DNA of 64,000 nt from Rhabditoides inermis (Eukaryota > Nematoda > Chromadorea > Rhabditida > Rhabditidae), in NCBI GenBank assembly GCA_963966185.1, contig CAWZYM010000410.1, positions 124,501 through 188,500 of the forward strand, given 5' to 3'. Under the pieces are notes generated by a model, which saw only the letters and a list, made by a program, of their open reading frames with translations, was not told where the DNA came from and did no database searches. A program made the position numbers and the translations under genes. Of this stretch, positions 21,913 to 34,366 are shown in pieces (position 1 is the first letter of the stretch; every line of letters starts with the position of its first letter).

Positions 21913-23258
21913 CTAGCGGGCCGGAGGCTCGCTTCGCTCGCCTCCGGCCCGCTAGTGGCGGCGGCTTCGCCGCCGCATTGCGCTTCGAGACTCTGGACCA
22001 AAGGTGTCATTGGTGAAAGGGATGAGATAATTAAAAATAAAATTTTCTAAAAAGTTGAAACATACATGTACCGTATTTTACGTTTTGCATCTTACCTGAT
22101 TGATCCTGTCAGCGGTCATATGCTCAACTGCAAAAATGAGCCACATTTAGTTGAAAATCGAGGTTTTTTGAAAAAGTCAAATCCTTCTACAGTGAAGCTA
22201 AAAATCTGAATTTCTGTCATTAAATATTAGTTTTTGAGTTATGAATTAAATTGCAAAATGCAGGTCTCAACTCTCATATAGTAAGAGATTGTAGTTGATC
22301 TAGTGAAACATGAAATATGATTTTTAATTTCAGTAATAGAGTTGAGCATAAATGTTTATGTTAACGGTGTCATAGAGACTGATTTACCATAAAAATATGA
22401 AAAATTAATATTGAATATGAAAGAAGTAATAATCAAAAATATAAATTTTCACGAAAATTTGAATATTTATATTTTGAAAACGGAATAAGTTTTTTCTTTG
22501 AAATTGAAATGGTGTGAACGGCCAAGTGTTTTCTATTATCAGCTGAAGTTTGAAATTTTAGACTTCAAAACTAACAAAGATATTCAAGGTTTTTGCGTTT
22601 TGCATCTTACGTGATTGATCCTGTCAGAAAATGAAAAATGCTGTAAAACTTTTTTGAACTGGTATTTCAAAATGAAACTGTGAAACTGTAAATAACATGC
22701 ATGTTTCATGTTACTGTGCAAGTTTCATGAAAAAATATGAAGTTTGAAGGTAGGTTTACATAGAAGTGAACCGAGTTGTTAGTGAACCCATTTAAGGAAA
22801 TTAGATAGGAACCTATGCTAATGTGTGTCTGTTAGGAGTGATTAGTTGATCTTAGGTTTGTAGTTTGCGTGTGAAAAGTTTTTTTCAGTATTGAGTTATG
22901 TCCTTCTGAAGTTTTGGAAATTCTTTATAAACCCATATAAGGAGTTATCGGAATGAGTCCTAGTGACGTGTGTCAAGTCAATATAGTGTGCTGAGTCTAA
23001 GTTCACAGTATTAGATTCACATCTTGAAACATGGACTGAGCATATGGGTGAAAAGTTTTTCAGGCTATGTCAAGTTGTTAGTAAAGTCATACGGTAAGTA
23101 GAGCTATGATTGTGAAAATGAAACGATTGCATGCTGTCACAAAAAGAATGTTAAGTTTAGAGTATGAGCCGTGAATGTGCAGTGTGACTTGAGTTATGTG
23201 CCCGGACATCCAGACAGACAACGACCATAGCAAATTTTATATAGCCCTCGCAGGGCGA
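21913..23258 (-). mobile_element. F3: duplicate of F2
   Basis: Same length and internal deletion as F2, offset 4758. An 18S-like stretch lies at 22093-22144. Confidence 0.6.
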
Positions 23259-24242
23259 CTAGCGGCCGGAGGCTCGCTTCGCTCGCCTCCGGCCGGAGGC
23301 TCGCTTCGCTCGCCTCCGGCCGCTAGTGGCGGCGCTTCGCGCCGCGTTCGCTCCAAGGCTCGCGCGCCTTCGGCGCGCTCGCCTTTCCGCTGTATAACCT
23401 CTAAATATATACTCATAACATAACTTTAAACAACAACTCTGAGCTCAGTACCCGGTCTAGTACACGTTAGATACCTATTAAATGAGATTTATACTTGTTT
23501 ACTTTTTTTTGTTTACTTGTTTGCATGTTAAATAATCAATAAAATCGAACTGAGTACTTTGTATACTACACGTTAGAGACCTTTAAAACACATTTCTGAG
23601 TTGTTTACAAAGTTGTTTACTTGTTTACTTCACTTGTAAACAACAATTATAAACTCAGTACTTGGTCTAGTACACGTTAGAGACCTTTAAAATGAGATTT
23701 GGGGTTGTTTACTTAATTGTTTACTTGTTTACATGCCAAATAAACAATAAAATAGAACTGAGTACTTTGTGTACTACATGTTAGAGATCTTTAAAACACA
23801 TTTCTGAGTTGTTTACAAACTTGTTTACTTGTTTACTTCACTTGTTACCAACACATATGAACTCAGTACTTGGTCTAGTACACGTTAGATACCTTTAAAA
23901 TAGGATTTGGAGTTGTTTACTTCTTTGTTTACTTGTTTACTGTTGTTGTTTACCAAATTTTTTAAACTTGTTTACTTGTTACTTGTACCAAGTATCAAGT
24001 CTCTAGGTCGAAAACTGACAGAGTTCATATAGAAGTGTCACAAATTCCAGATTCTAAGTCCAGAGTTGTTAGTGAACCCATATAAGGAGTTATGCAAATG
24101 AGATGTCAGAGTAGCCATCGCGTCTCATGTAGTACTGAACCTTAACTCCGAAGTTATATCCTGATTCGTTAAAAGAGTAATGAGTTATGAGTCTGGACAT
24201 CAGACGGACACCATAGGAAATTTTAGGGGGAGAGAGAGGCGA
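23259..24242 (-). mobile_element. E6: duplicate of E4 with an expanded first hairpin
   Basis: The first stem carries an extra 27-bp ggccggaggctcgcttcgct repeat (23259-23326), forming a doubled palindrome. Otherwise it matches E4, but here the tail is complete (gagagaggcga) and meets the E7 head at 24243. Confidence 0.6.
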
Positions 24243-25111
24243 CTAGCGGCCGGAGGCTCGCTTCGCTCGCCTCCGGCCGCTAGTGGCGGCGCTTCGCGCC
24301 GCGTTCGCTCCAAGGCTCGCGCGCCTTCGGCGCGCTCGCCTTTCCGCTGTATAACCTCTAAATATATACTCATAACATAACTTTAAACAACAAATCTGAA
24401 CTCAGTACCCGGTCTAGTACACGTTAGATACCTATTAAATGAGATTTGTACTTGTTTACTTTTTTGTTTACTTGTTTGTTCGTTTAAATAAACAATAAAA
24501 TCGAACTGAGTACTTTGTATGCTACACGTTAGATACCTTTAAAACACATTTCTGAGTTGTTTACAAACTTGTTTACTTGTTTACTTCACTTGTAAACAAC
24601 AAATATGAACTGAGTACTTGGTCTAGTACACGTTAGATACCTTTAAAATGAGATTCGGAGTTGTTTACTTATTTGTTTACTTGTTTACTGTTGTTGTTTA
24701 CCAAAAAAATTGAACTTGTTTACTTGTTACCTGTACCGAGTATGAACCTTTTATCTCAAAAACGAACCAAGTTATCAAATTGAATGTGATTCTGAGTAAT
24801 TAAAAGTGAAATTTTGAAAATAAATTAAAATTCAAAAATTAGATAAAAATCTGGAAAAATTCACAGTGAAATGTGTTAAGGTACTGATAATTAAACAACA
24901 AAATCCAGCTCTCAACTCTCGCTCAGTAAAAAGTTACGAACCAGTTTTCTGTATACCAAATATGGAATATGCAAATGAGGTGTCAGAGAAACGATTGCGT
25001 GCCAGACCCTAACGATGCTTAACCCCAAAAGGAGAGCCCCGAGACTTGAATGAGTAATGAGTTCTGAGGTGGGACAAACGGCATCTGACATTTTAGGGGG
25101 GAGAGAGGCGA
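24243..25111 (-). mobile_element. E7: E-type module with a third CArG version
   Basis: Standard head (24243-24344), short subrepeat array, and a body with CCAAATATGG-aat-ATGCAAAT at 24956-24976. The tail ggcatctgacattttagggg ends gagaggcga. It is not followed by CTAG but by cgaagggcgaagggcgacga. Confidence 0.55.
24956..24976 (+). promoter_or_regulatory. CArG box plus POU octamer, third version
   Basis: CCAAATATGG (24956-24965), 3-bp gap, ATGCAAAT (24969-24976). The CArG box differs from the other two versions but still fits CC(A/T)6GG. A second example is at 26085-26105. Confidence 0.5.
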
Positions 25112-25600
25112 CGAAGGGCGAAGGGCGACGAAATTTTTAAAATTTCAAAACTTCGTTAAAATTCTAAAAATATTCATAGTAGATGATATGAGTGTACTGA
25201 TAATTAAATTATGAAATAAAACTCTTAACTGTCAGTTAATAGAAAGTTATGACATGCCCAATGAGTCGTGAGAGAACAGACGATGGGTGGCCGAAATATC
25301 GGCCAACGGCCGGAATAACAGCCAACTTCCGTTGAAAAAAGACGGTCCCTGCACCATTTGGGTTCAAGGACCGAAAATTTTGAAAATTCGTAATAAATCG
25401 TAGAAAAGTGTTAGAGATTTGAGAATAATCGCAGGTATAGTGATAAACGTCTAGATTTACTGACAGTCCTCAGAATCTACCACGACTGAATCTGAAGACG
25501 TGGCGATCGTTCAAAAGTGCATAAAACTCTGCAGACCAAGGAATCGGCCACGAAGGAATCGACTTGGTTCTGATAAAGGGACTGAAATTGATCTTTTGCT
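25112..25600. other. Single-copy segment between two E modules
   Basis: It begins with a threefold gggcga string and has no second copy in the window. It contains ggccgaaatatcggcc (a perfect inverted repeat) and ggccaacggccgg near 25288-25312. No coding frame. It ends at a broken E subrepeat (gtttacttgtttagatcaga). Confidence 0.6.
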
Positions 25601-26241
25601 GTTTACTTGTTTAGATCAGAAACAAACTACAAAATCAAACTCTGTATTTTGTGTACATACTTCATGTTAGAGACTTTTAAAACACATTTCTGAGTTGTTT
25701 ACAAACTTGTTTACTTCACTTGTAAACAACAAATATGAACTCAGTACTTGGTCTAATACACGTTAGTTCCTTTAAAATGAGATTTGGAGTTGTTTACTTA
25801 TTTGTTTACTTGTTTACTGTTGTTGTTTACCAAAAATTTCGAACTTGTTAACTTGTTACTTGTACCGAGTATGAACTTTTTAGCTCAAAAACGAACCAAG
25901 TTATGAATTTGAATGTGATTCTGAGTCATTAAAAGTGCAATTTCAAAAACAAATAAAAATTCAAAAATTAGATAAAAATCTGGAAAAATTCACAGTGAAA
26001 GGTGTTAAGGTACTGATAATTAAATTACAAAATCCAGCTCTCAACTCTCGCTCAGTAAAAAGTTACAGGGGTCCAAAATTTTTACCAAATATGGAATATG
26101 CAAATGAGGTGTCAAAGAAACGATTGCGTGCCAGACCCAAACAATGTTTAACCCCAAAAGGAGAGCCCTGAGACTCTACTCAGTAATGAGTTCTGAGACT
26201 GGACAGACACCATAGGAAATTTTAGGGGGAGAGAGAGGCGA
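25601..26241 (-). mobile_element. E8: E-type module lacking its head
   Basis: It starts inside the gtttac array. The body has CCAAATATGG-aat-ATGCAAAT at 26085-26105, and the tail caccataggaaattttaggg runs to gagaggcga before the F4 head. It is close to E7 in its second half. Confidence 0.5.
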
Positions 26242-28166
26242 CTAGCGGGCCGGAGGCTCGCTTCGCTCGCCTCCGGCCCGCTAGTGGCGGCGGCTTCGCC
26301 GCCGCACTGCGCTCCGAGGCTCGCGCGCCTTCGGCGCGCTCGCTTCTCCGCGTCAATTCATCAAAACTTTGAATGTGAACTCTCCTATGGGTCTAGTACA
26401 CATCAGACATCGGAATCTCAAGTATTGGAGTTGTTTACTATTTTGTTTATTTGTTTACATAACTGGTAAACACTACTTTGTAACTCTCCGATTGATTTAG
26501 CATCGATTAGACATCAAAATCAGAAGATTTGGAGTTATTTACTTGTTTGTTTACTTGTTTACTGTTGTTGTTTACAAAAAATTGAACTTGTTTTCTTGTT
26601 ATCTGTACTAAGTTTGAACCTTCTACCTTGAAAACCAACCGAGATATGAGTTTTAATACAATTTTCAGTATTAAACAGACGAAAATGGGAAAAAAATTAA
26701 AATTGAAACATTTATTAAAAATCTGAAATAATTCATGAATAAATGTATTACGGTAGTGATAATTAAAAAGGAAAATCCAGATGTCAACTCTCATCTAGAC
26801 GAAAGTTACAGGGTCGTAAAGTGAAATTTGAAATTCATGCTAATTTATCTCAGGTGACATGTGAGAGGCGACAGGTGAGACGGTACCTGGCAGGTACTCA
26901 GGACCTAAGGTGTCATTGGTGAAAGGAATGAGAGAATTAAAAAAAAGTTTTTCTGAGAAGTTGAAACTTAGATCTACTGTATTTAACGTTTTGCATCTTG
27001 CCGGATTGATCCTGTCAGCGGTCAATATGCTCAACTGCAAAAATGAGCCACATTTAGTTGAAAATCAAGGTTTTTTGAAAAAGTGAAATCCTTCTACAGT
27101 GAAGCGAAAAATCTGAATTTTTGTCAGTAAATATTAGTTTTTGAGTTATGAATTAATGTGCAAAATCCAGGTCTCAACTCTTAGATAGTAAGGAATTGTA
27201 GTTGATCTAGTGAATCATGAAATATGATTTTTATTTTCAGTAATAGAGTCGAGCATTCGTGTTTGTGTTGATTGTGTCATAGAGAGTAATTTACCATGAA
27301 AATTTGAAAAATTAATATTAAAAACGAAAGAAGTTATGATCAAAAATGTAAAATTTCTACGAAAATTTGAATATTTATATTTTGAAAACGGAATAAGTAT
27401 TTTATTTGAAATTGAAATGGTGTGAACGGCCAAGTGTCTTTTATCATCAGCTGAAGTTTGAAATTTTAGTCTTCAAAACTAACAAAGATATTCAAGGTTT
27501 TTGCGTTTTGCATCTTACGTGATTGATCCTGTCAGAAAATGAAAAACGCTGTAAAACTTTTTTGAACTGGTATTTCAAAATGAAACTGTAAAACTGTAAA
27601 TAACATGCATGTTTCATGTTACTGTGCAAGTTTCATGACAAAATATGAAGTTTGAAGGTAGGTTTACATAGAAGTGGACCGAGTTGTTAGTGAACCCATT
27701 TAAGGAAATGAGATAGAAACCTATGCTAATGTGTGTCTGTTAAGAGTGATTAGTTGATTTTAAGTTTGCAGTTTGAGTGTGAAATGTTTCTTCAGTCTTG
27801 AGTTCTGTCCTTCTGAAATTTTAGAAATTCTATATAAACCCATATAAGGAGTTATCGGAATGTGTCCTAGTGACGTGTGTCAAGTCAATATAGTGTGCTA
27901 AGTCTAAGTTTACAGTATGAGATTCACATCTTGAAACATGGACTGAGCATATGGGTGAAAAGTTTTTCAGGCTATGTCAAGTTCTTAGTAAAGTCATACG
28001 GCAAGTAGAGGTGTGAGCGTGAAAGTGAAACGATTGCATGCGGTCACCATAAGAATGTTAAGTTTAGTGTATGAACTGTGAATGTGCAGTGTGACTTGAG
28101 TTATGTGCCCGGACATCCAGACAGACAACGACCATAGCAAATTTTATATAGCCCTAGCCAGGGCGA
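26242..28166 (-). mobile_element. F4: full-length F-type module
   Basis: Head 26242-26350, gtttac array to about 26600, and a body like F1 with the 18S-like stretch at 26999-27050 (ccggattgatcc variant). The tail is gaccatagcaaattttatat, gccctagccagggc, then ga. It meets the D4 head. Confidence 0.6.
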
Positions 28167-29118
28167 CTAGCCCGAGCGGCGCTGGCGCGCCGCTCGGGCT
28201 AGGGCCGCCTTCGGCGGCCTCAACACTCAAACATCAAAACTGAAATCATCACTCAAATCTAATTTCATAACTAAATTATGTCCACAAACCTCTAAACCAA
28301 CTAAGAAGTACATTACAATACGAAATACCAAAAATGAAGACAATTGAACGTTGTTTACAAATTTGTTTACTTGTTTACACTTCATGTAAACAACATTTTT
28401 GAACTCGCCTCCAAGTCTACACGTAACACATCTTCAAAACACGTTTTCAGGTTGTTTACACATTTGTTTACTTGTTTACAACATCTGTAAACAACATTTT
28501 TGAACTCATCAATAATGTTACTAAACATTTGACATCTTAAAAACACATTTTCAGGTTGTTTACAAAGTTGTTTACTTGTTTACATCATATGTAAACAACA
28601 TTTTTGAACTCGCCTCTTGGTGTACTACATCTTAGACACCTTCAAAACAAACTTTAAATTTGTTTACAAAGTTGTTTACTTGTTGACAAACATGTAAACA
28701 ACAACATCGCTGACTTGCCTCCAGGTCACATACCAAGTTTGGACTTTTTGGCATCAAAACTGACCAAGATATGACATTACCATATTTGGAATTATGTAAA
28801 TGAGGTCAATAATCAAAATTTAAATCACCGACCCTACAGTACCTTAACCCTAAAAGGGCATCTCAATAGCTCAAAAACGAACCATAGTTTACATAGAATT
28901 AGCCATCTCTCAGATTCTATGTTCTCAGATATGCAAATTTTCTAGGGAGAACCCATATAAGGAACGGTCAGATCAGGACCTCAGGTGAACGATTGCGTGC
29001 GGTGACCACCTAGGATCTAATTTCCATACCTCAACCCCCAACGATCACTACAACTTGAGATACAAGTGCGGACAAACAGACAAACTCCATAGCATAATTT
29101 TAAGGGGGTGGGGGGTGA
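28167..29118 (-). mobile_element. D4: D-type module
   Basis: Nearly identical to D2 (offset 18609). Its tail is complete and meets the next D head at 29119, unlike D2, which is fused to a C segment. Confidence 0.6.
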
Positions 29119-30074
29119 CTAGCCCGAGCGGCGCTGGCGCGCCGCTCGGGCTAGGGCCGCCTTCGGCGGCCTCACCACTCAAACATCAAAACTGAAATCA
29201 TCACTCAAATCTAGTTTCTCAACTAAAATCTGTCCACAAACCTGTAATCCAACTAAGAAGTACATTACAACACAAAACACAAAAAATATAAGACAATTGA
29301 ACGTTGTTTACAAATTTGTTTACTTGTTTACACTTTATGTAAACAACATTTTTGAACTCGCCTCCGAGTCTACTACACGCAATACATTTTTCAAACACGT
29401 TTTCAGTTTGTTTACATGTTTGTTTACTTGTTTACAACATCTGTAAATAACATTTTCGAACTCACCAATAATGTTACTAAACATTTGACATCTTCAAAAC
29501 ACTTTTTCAGGTTGTTTACAAAGTTGTTTACTTGTTTACATCACCTGTAAACAACATTTTTGAACTCGCCTCTCGGTCTACAACATCTTAGATACCTTCA
29601 AAACAAACTTAAAAATTGTTTACAAAGTTGTTTACTTGTTGAAAAACATATAAACAACAACATTGCTGACTTGTCTCCAGGTCACATACCAAGTTTGGAC
29701 TCTTTGGCATCAAAACTGACCGAGATACAACATTACCATATTTGGAATTATGCAAATGAGGTCAATAATTAAAAACTTCAATCACCGACCCTACAGTACC
29801 CTAACCCTAAAAGGACATCTCAATAGCTCGAAAACGAAGCATAGTTTACATAGAACTGGCCATCTCTCAGATTCTGTTCTCAAATATGCTAATTTTCTAG
29901 GGAGAACCCATATAAGGAATAGTCAGATCAGGACGCCAGGTAAACGATTGCATACCAGGACCACCTAGGATCTAATTTCCATACCTCAACCCCCAACGAT
30001 AACTACAACATGAGATACAACCGCGGACAGAAAACAAACACCATAGCATAATTTATAGGGGTGGGCGGGTGAGA
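29119..30074 (-). mobile_element. D5: D-type module
   Basis: Double-hairpin head, four subrepeats, CArG-octamer at 29736-29757, and the tail caccatagcataatttatag, then gggcgggtgaga. From about 29234 it begins the 15952-bp unit repeated from about 45186. Confidence 0.6.
29736..29757 (+). promoter_or_regulatory. CArG box plus POU octamer, D5
   Basis: CCATATTTGG, AATT, ATGCAAAT, gagg: the D version with 4-bp spacing. Confidence 0.5.
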
Positions 30075-30918
30075 CTAGCCCGAGCGGCGCTGGCGCGCCG
30101 CTCGGGCTAGGGCCGCCTTCGGCGGCCTCAACACTCAAACATTAAAAGTTAAATCATCACTCAACTCTAAATTCATAACTAAAATATGTCCACAAACCTC
30201 TAATGCAACTAAGAAGTACATTTCAATACAATTCACCAAAAACTAATACAAAGGAACGTTGTTTACAAATTTGTTTACTTTTTTACACTTTATGTAAACA
30301 ACATTTTTGAATTCGCCTTCAAGTCTACTACACGTTACACATCTTTAAAACACGTTTTCAGGTTGTTTACACATTTGTTTACTTGTTTACATCATCTGTA
30401 AACAACATTTTTGAACTCGCCTCCAAGTCTACATCATCTTAGACACCTTCAAAACAAACTTTAAATTTGTTCACAAAGTTGTTTACTTGTTGACAAACAT
30501 GTAAACAACAACATCGCTGACTTGCCTCCAGGTCACATACCAAGTTTGGGCTCTTTGGCATCAAAACTGACCGAGATACGTTATTACCATATTTGGAAAT
30601 ATGCAAATGAGGTCAAAAATCAAAACTTAAATTCTCGATCCTACAGTACCTTAACCCTGAAAGGGCATCTTAGTAGCTTGAAAACGAAGCATAGTTTACA
30701 TAAAAAGTGCTTAAAATTTCGTCTATGTCCATGAGAGTTTCGGTCAACCCATATATGGAAACGTCGAATCACGACCCCAAGTAAACGATTGCATGCCAGG
30801 ACCACCTATGATCTAGTTTCCATACCTTAACCCCCAACGATAACTACAACATGAGATACAACTGCGGACAGACAAACAAACAAACACCATAGCATAATTT
30901 ATAGGGGTGGGCGGGTGA
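30075..30918 (-). mobile_element. D6: D-type module (intact form of the insertion target)
   Basis: A shorter D module with two to three subrepeats. The dinucleotide TA at 30180-30181 (ataactaaaatatg) is the undisturbed version of the site that holds the 2267-bp insertion in the second copy. It ends gggcgggtga before an E head. Confidence 0.6.
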
Positions 30919-31813
30919 CTAGCGGCCGGAGGCTCGCTTCGCTCGCCTCCGGCCGCTAGTGGCGGCGCTTCGCGCCGCGTTCGCTCCAAGGCTCGCGCGC
31001 CTTCGGCGCGCTCGCCTTTCCGCTGTATGACCTCTAAATATATACTCATAACATAACTTTAAACAACAACTTTGAACTCAGTACCCGGTCTAGTACACGT
31101 TAGATACCTATTAAATGAGATTTGTACTTGTTTACTTTTTTGTTTACTTGTTTACATCAGAAACAAACAACAAAACAAAACTTTGTACTCTGTGTACTTA
31201 ATGTGAGAGACTTTTAAAACACATTTCTGAGTTGTTTACAAACTTGTTTACTTTGAAATGAGATTTGGAGTTGTTTACTTATTTGTTTACATGTTTACAT
31301 GCCAAATAAACAACAAAATCAAACTCTGTACTTTGTGTACTATATGTTAGAGACATAAAAAACACATTTCTGAGTTGTTTACAAAGTTGTTTACTTGTTT
31401 ACTTCACTTGTAAACAACAAATGTGAACTCAGTTCTTGGTCTAGTACACATAAGATACCTTTAAAATGAGTTTTGGAGTTGTTTACCTGTTTGTTTACTT
31501 GTTTACTGTTGTTGTTTACCAAAAATTTTGAACTTGTTTACTTGTTACTTGTACCAAGTATCAAGTCTCTAGGTCGAAAACTGACAGAGTTCATATACAA
31601 GGGTCACGAATTTTAGATTCTAAGTCCAGAGAGAGTTCTTAGTGAACCCATATAGGGAGTAATGCAAATTAGATACCTGATTTATGCTGAGGTGCGGTCG
31701 ACCATAGAACCTTAAGTTTAGAGCCTCATCTCTGTGACTCGTTACAGAAGAGCTGTACCTCAACCGACATACAAACAGACACCATAGGAAATTTTAGGGG
31801 GGGAGAGAGGCGA
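30919..31813 (-). mobile_element. E9: E-type module
   Basis: Triple-hairpin head 30919-31020; nearly identical to E1 (offset 19168). The tail caccataggaaattttaggg ends gagaggcga. Confidence 0.6.
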
Positions 31814-32769
31814 CTAGCGGCCGGAGGCTCGCTTCGCTCGCCTCCGGCCGCTAGTGGCGGCGCTTCGCGCCGCGTTCGCTCCAAGGCTCGCGCGCCTTCG
31901 GCGCGCTCGCCTTTCCGCTGTATAATCTCTGACTATATACTCATAAAATAACTTTTAACAACAACTTTGAACTCAGTATTCGGTCTAGTACACGTTAGAT
32001 ACCTAATAAATGAGATTTGTACTTATTTACTTTTTTGTTTACTTGTTTACATCAGAAACAAACAACAAAATAAAACTGTGTACTTTATGTACTTCATGTT
32101 AGAGACTTTAAAAACACATTTCTGAGTTGTTTACAAACTTGTTTACTTGTTTACTTCACTTGTAAACAACAAATATGAACTCAGTACTTGGTCTAGTACA
32201 CGTTATATACCTTTGAAATGAGATTTGGAGTTGTTTACTTATTTGTTTACATGTTTACATGCCAAATAAACAACAAAATCAAACTCTGTACTTTGTGTAC
32301 TATATGTTAGAGACATAAAAAAACACATTTCTGAGTTGTTTACAAAGTTGTTTACTTGTTTACTTCACTTGTAAACAACACATATGAACTCAGTACTTGG
32401 TCTAGTACACGTTAGATACCTTTAAAATAGGATTTAGAGTTGTTTACTTCTTTGTTTACTTGTTTACTGTTGTTGTTTACCAAATTTTTTAAACGTGTTT
32501 ACTTGTTACTTGTACCAAGTATCAAGTATCTAGGTCGAAAACTAACAGAGTTCATATAGAAGTGTCGAAAATTTCAGATTCTAAGTCCAGAGTTCTTAGT
32601 GAACCCATATAAGGAGTTATGCAAATGAGATGCAAAGTTAGGTGTGCCGTCTCATGGACCACCAAAGCTTGAGTCTAGAAGGTCAGCTCGAGATCTCTAT
32701 TGAGAAACTCTGTACGTGAGCGGACAACAAACAAACGCCATAGGAAATTTTAAGGGGGGAGAGAGGCGA
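31814..32769 (-). mobile_element. E10: E-type module
   Basis: Nearly identical to E2 but without the local A-rich duplication. CArG-octamer pair at 32605-32626. Here it is followed by a D head, whereas E2 is followed by an F head, so neighbours are exchanged between copies. Confidence 0.6.
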
Positions 32770-33717
32770 CTAGCCCGAGCGGCGCTGGCGCGCCGCTCGG
32801 GCTAGGGCCGCCTTCGGCGGCCTCAACTTTTAAACATCAAAACTGAAATCATCACTCAAATCTAATTTATCAACTAAAATCTGTCCACAAACCTGTAATC
32901 CAACTAAGAAGTACATTACAACACGAAATACCAAAAACGAAGACAATTAAACGTTGTTTACAAATTTGTTTACTTGTTTACACTTTATGTAAACAACATT
33001 TTTGAACTCGCCTGTAAGACTACTACACGTTATACACCTTAAAAACACGTGTTCATGTTGTTTACATAATTGTTTACTTGTTTACAACAACTGTAAACCA
33101 CATTTTTGGACTCACCAATAATGTAACTGAACATTTGACATCTTCAAAACACATGTTCAGATTGTTTACAAAGTTGTTTACTTGTTTACATCATCTGTGA
33201 ACAACATTTTTGAACTCGCCTCTTAGTCTACATCATCTTAGATACCTTCATAGCAAACTTTAAATTTGTTTACAAACTTGTTTACTTGTTGACAAACATA
33301 AAAACAACAACATCGCTGACTTGCCTCCAGGTCACATACCAAGTTTGGACTCTTTGGCATCAAAACTGACCGAGATACAACATTATCCATATTCGGAAAT
33401 ATGCAAATGAGGTCAAAAATCAAAACTTAAATTCTCGACCCTATAGTACCTTAAACTCAAAAGGGCATCTCAGTAGCTCGAAAACGAAGCATAGTTTACA
33501 TAAAAAGTGCTTAAAATTTCGTCTATGTCCATCAGAGTTTCGGTCAACCCATATAAGGAAACGTCGAATCACGACCCCAAGTAAACGATTGCATGCCAGG
33601 ACCACCTAGGATCTAGTTTCCATACCTCAACCCCCAACGATAACTACAACATGAGATACAACTGCGGACAGACAAACAAACAAACACCATAGCATAATTT
33701 ATAGGAGGAGGGGGTGA
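32770..33717 (-). mobile_element. D7: D-type module
   Basis: Double-hairpin D head, four subrepeats. The CArG position reads CCATATTCGG (one mismatch) before ATGCAAAT near 33390. The tail caccatagcataatttatag runs to gagggggtga, then the 21-bp G palindrome. Confidence 0.6.
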
Positions 33718-34366
33718 CTAGCGCGCTTCGCGCGCTAGAAATATAGGTATAAAATAGAGGAGAAAATTATCTATCGATTGATATATAGATTGACTTGATA
33801 TGTGCTCTGGAAGTGCTATTAGGAGCTGTGCTAGAAGTGCTGTTGTCAGAGCCTTCTAAAGAGTGATCTTTATTGTATTTCCTTAATTTTGATTTACAGT
33901 ATTATCAAATGTTTGAACAGTGTCAATGTCTAACAGTAGCTAGTTGATAATTTTCGATTCTCGACTGATGTTATCTTACCTAGGCTCAGAGAAGGCGCTC
34001 CGAGATGCAGCCGAAGACTATCGGTATATGAGTGTTAAATATGTTATAACTAAACTACACTTTCCGTTTCTCCGCTTCTCTCTCTCTCCTTTGCTCTAGA
34101 AAGCGCTTTGGCACACTTCGCGCTCCTCCGCGGTCAAAGTCTATTAGTAGATCAGTAATAATAAGAATATATTGATCACTGTTACTGATATGCATTCTCT
34201 CCGACTCTTCGATATTTCACTCTCTCGGATGCACATAGGAGGCGCTCCGGCACGCTCCGCGCGCCTCCGCGTTAAAACTTTATCAGTAGATCAGTAATTA
34301 TAATAATACATTGATCACTGATACAGATATGCATTTTCTTATACTCTCTGATCTTTCACTTTCTCT
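33718..34366 (-). mobile_element. G3 head: palindrome, leader and decayed B monomers
   Basis: The 21-bp palindrome (33718-33738) is followed by the same leader as at 1731 and 5744, and then about three diverged B monomers (gcgctttggcacacttcgcg and similar). It leads into the large A array. The C body expected at the far end is absent. Confidence 0.55.

Noticed and set aside
25350..25380. tRNA-like B box (gggttcaaggacc)
   Set aside because: Several bases deviate from the B-box consensus, and no A box or cloverleaf could be found upstream.
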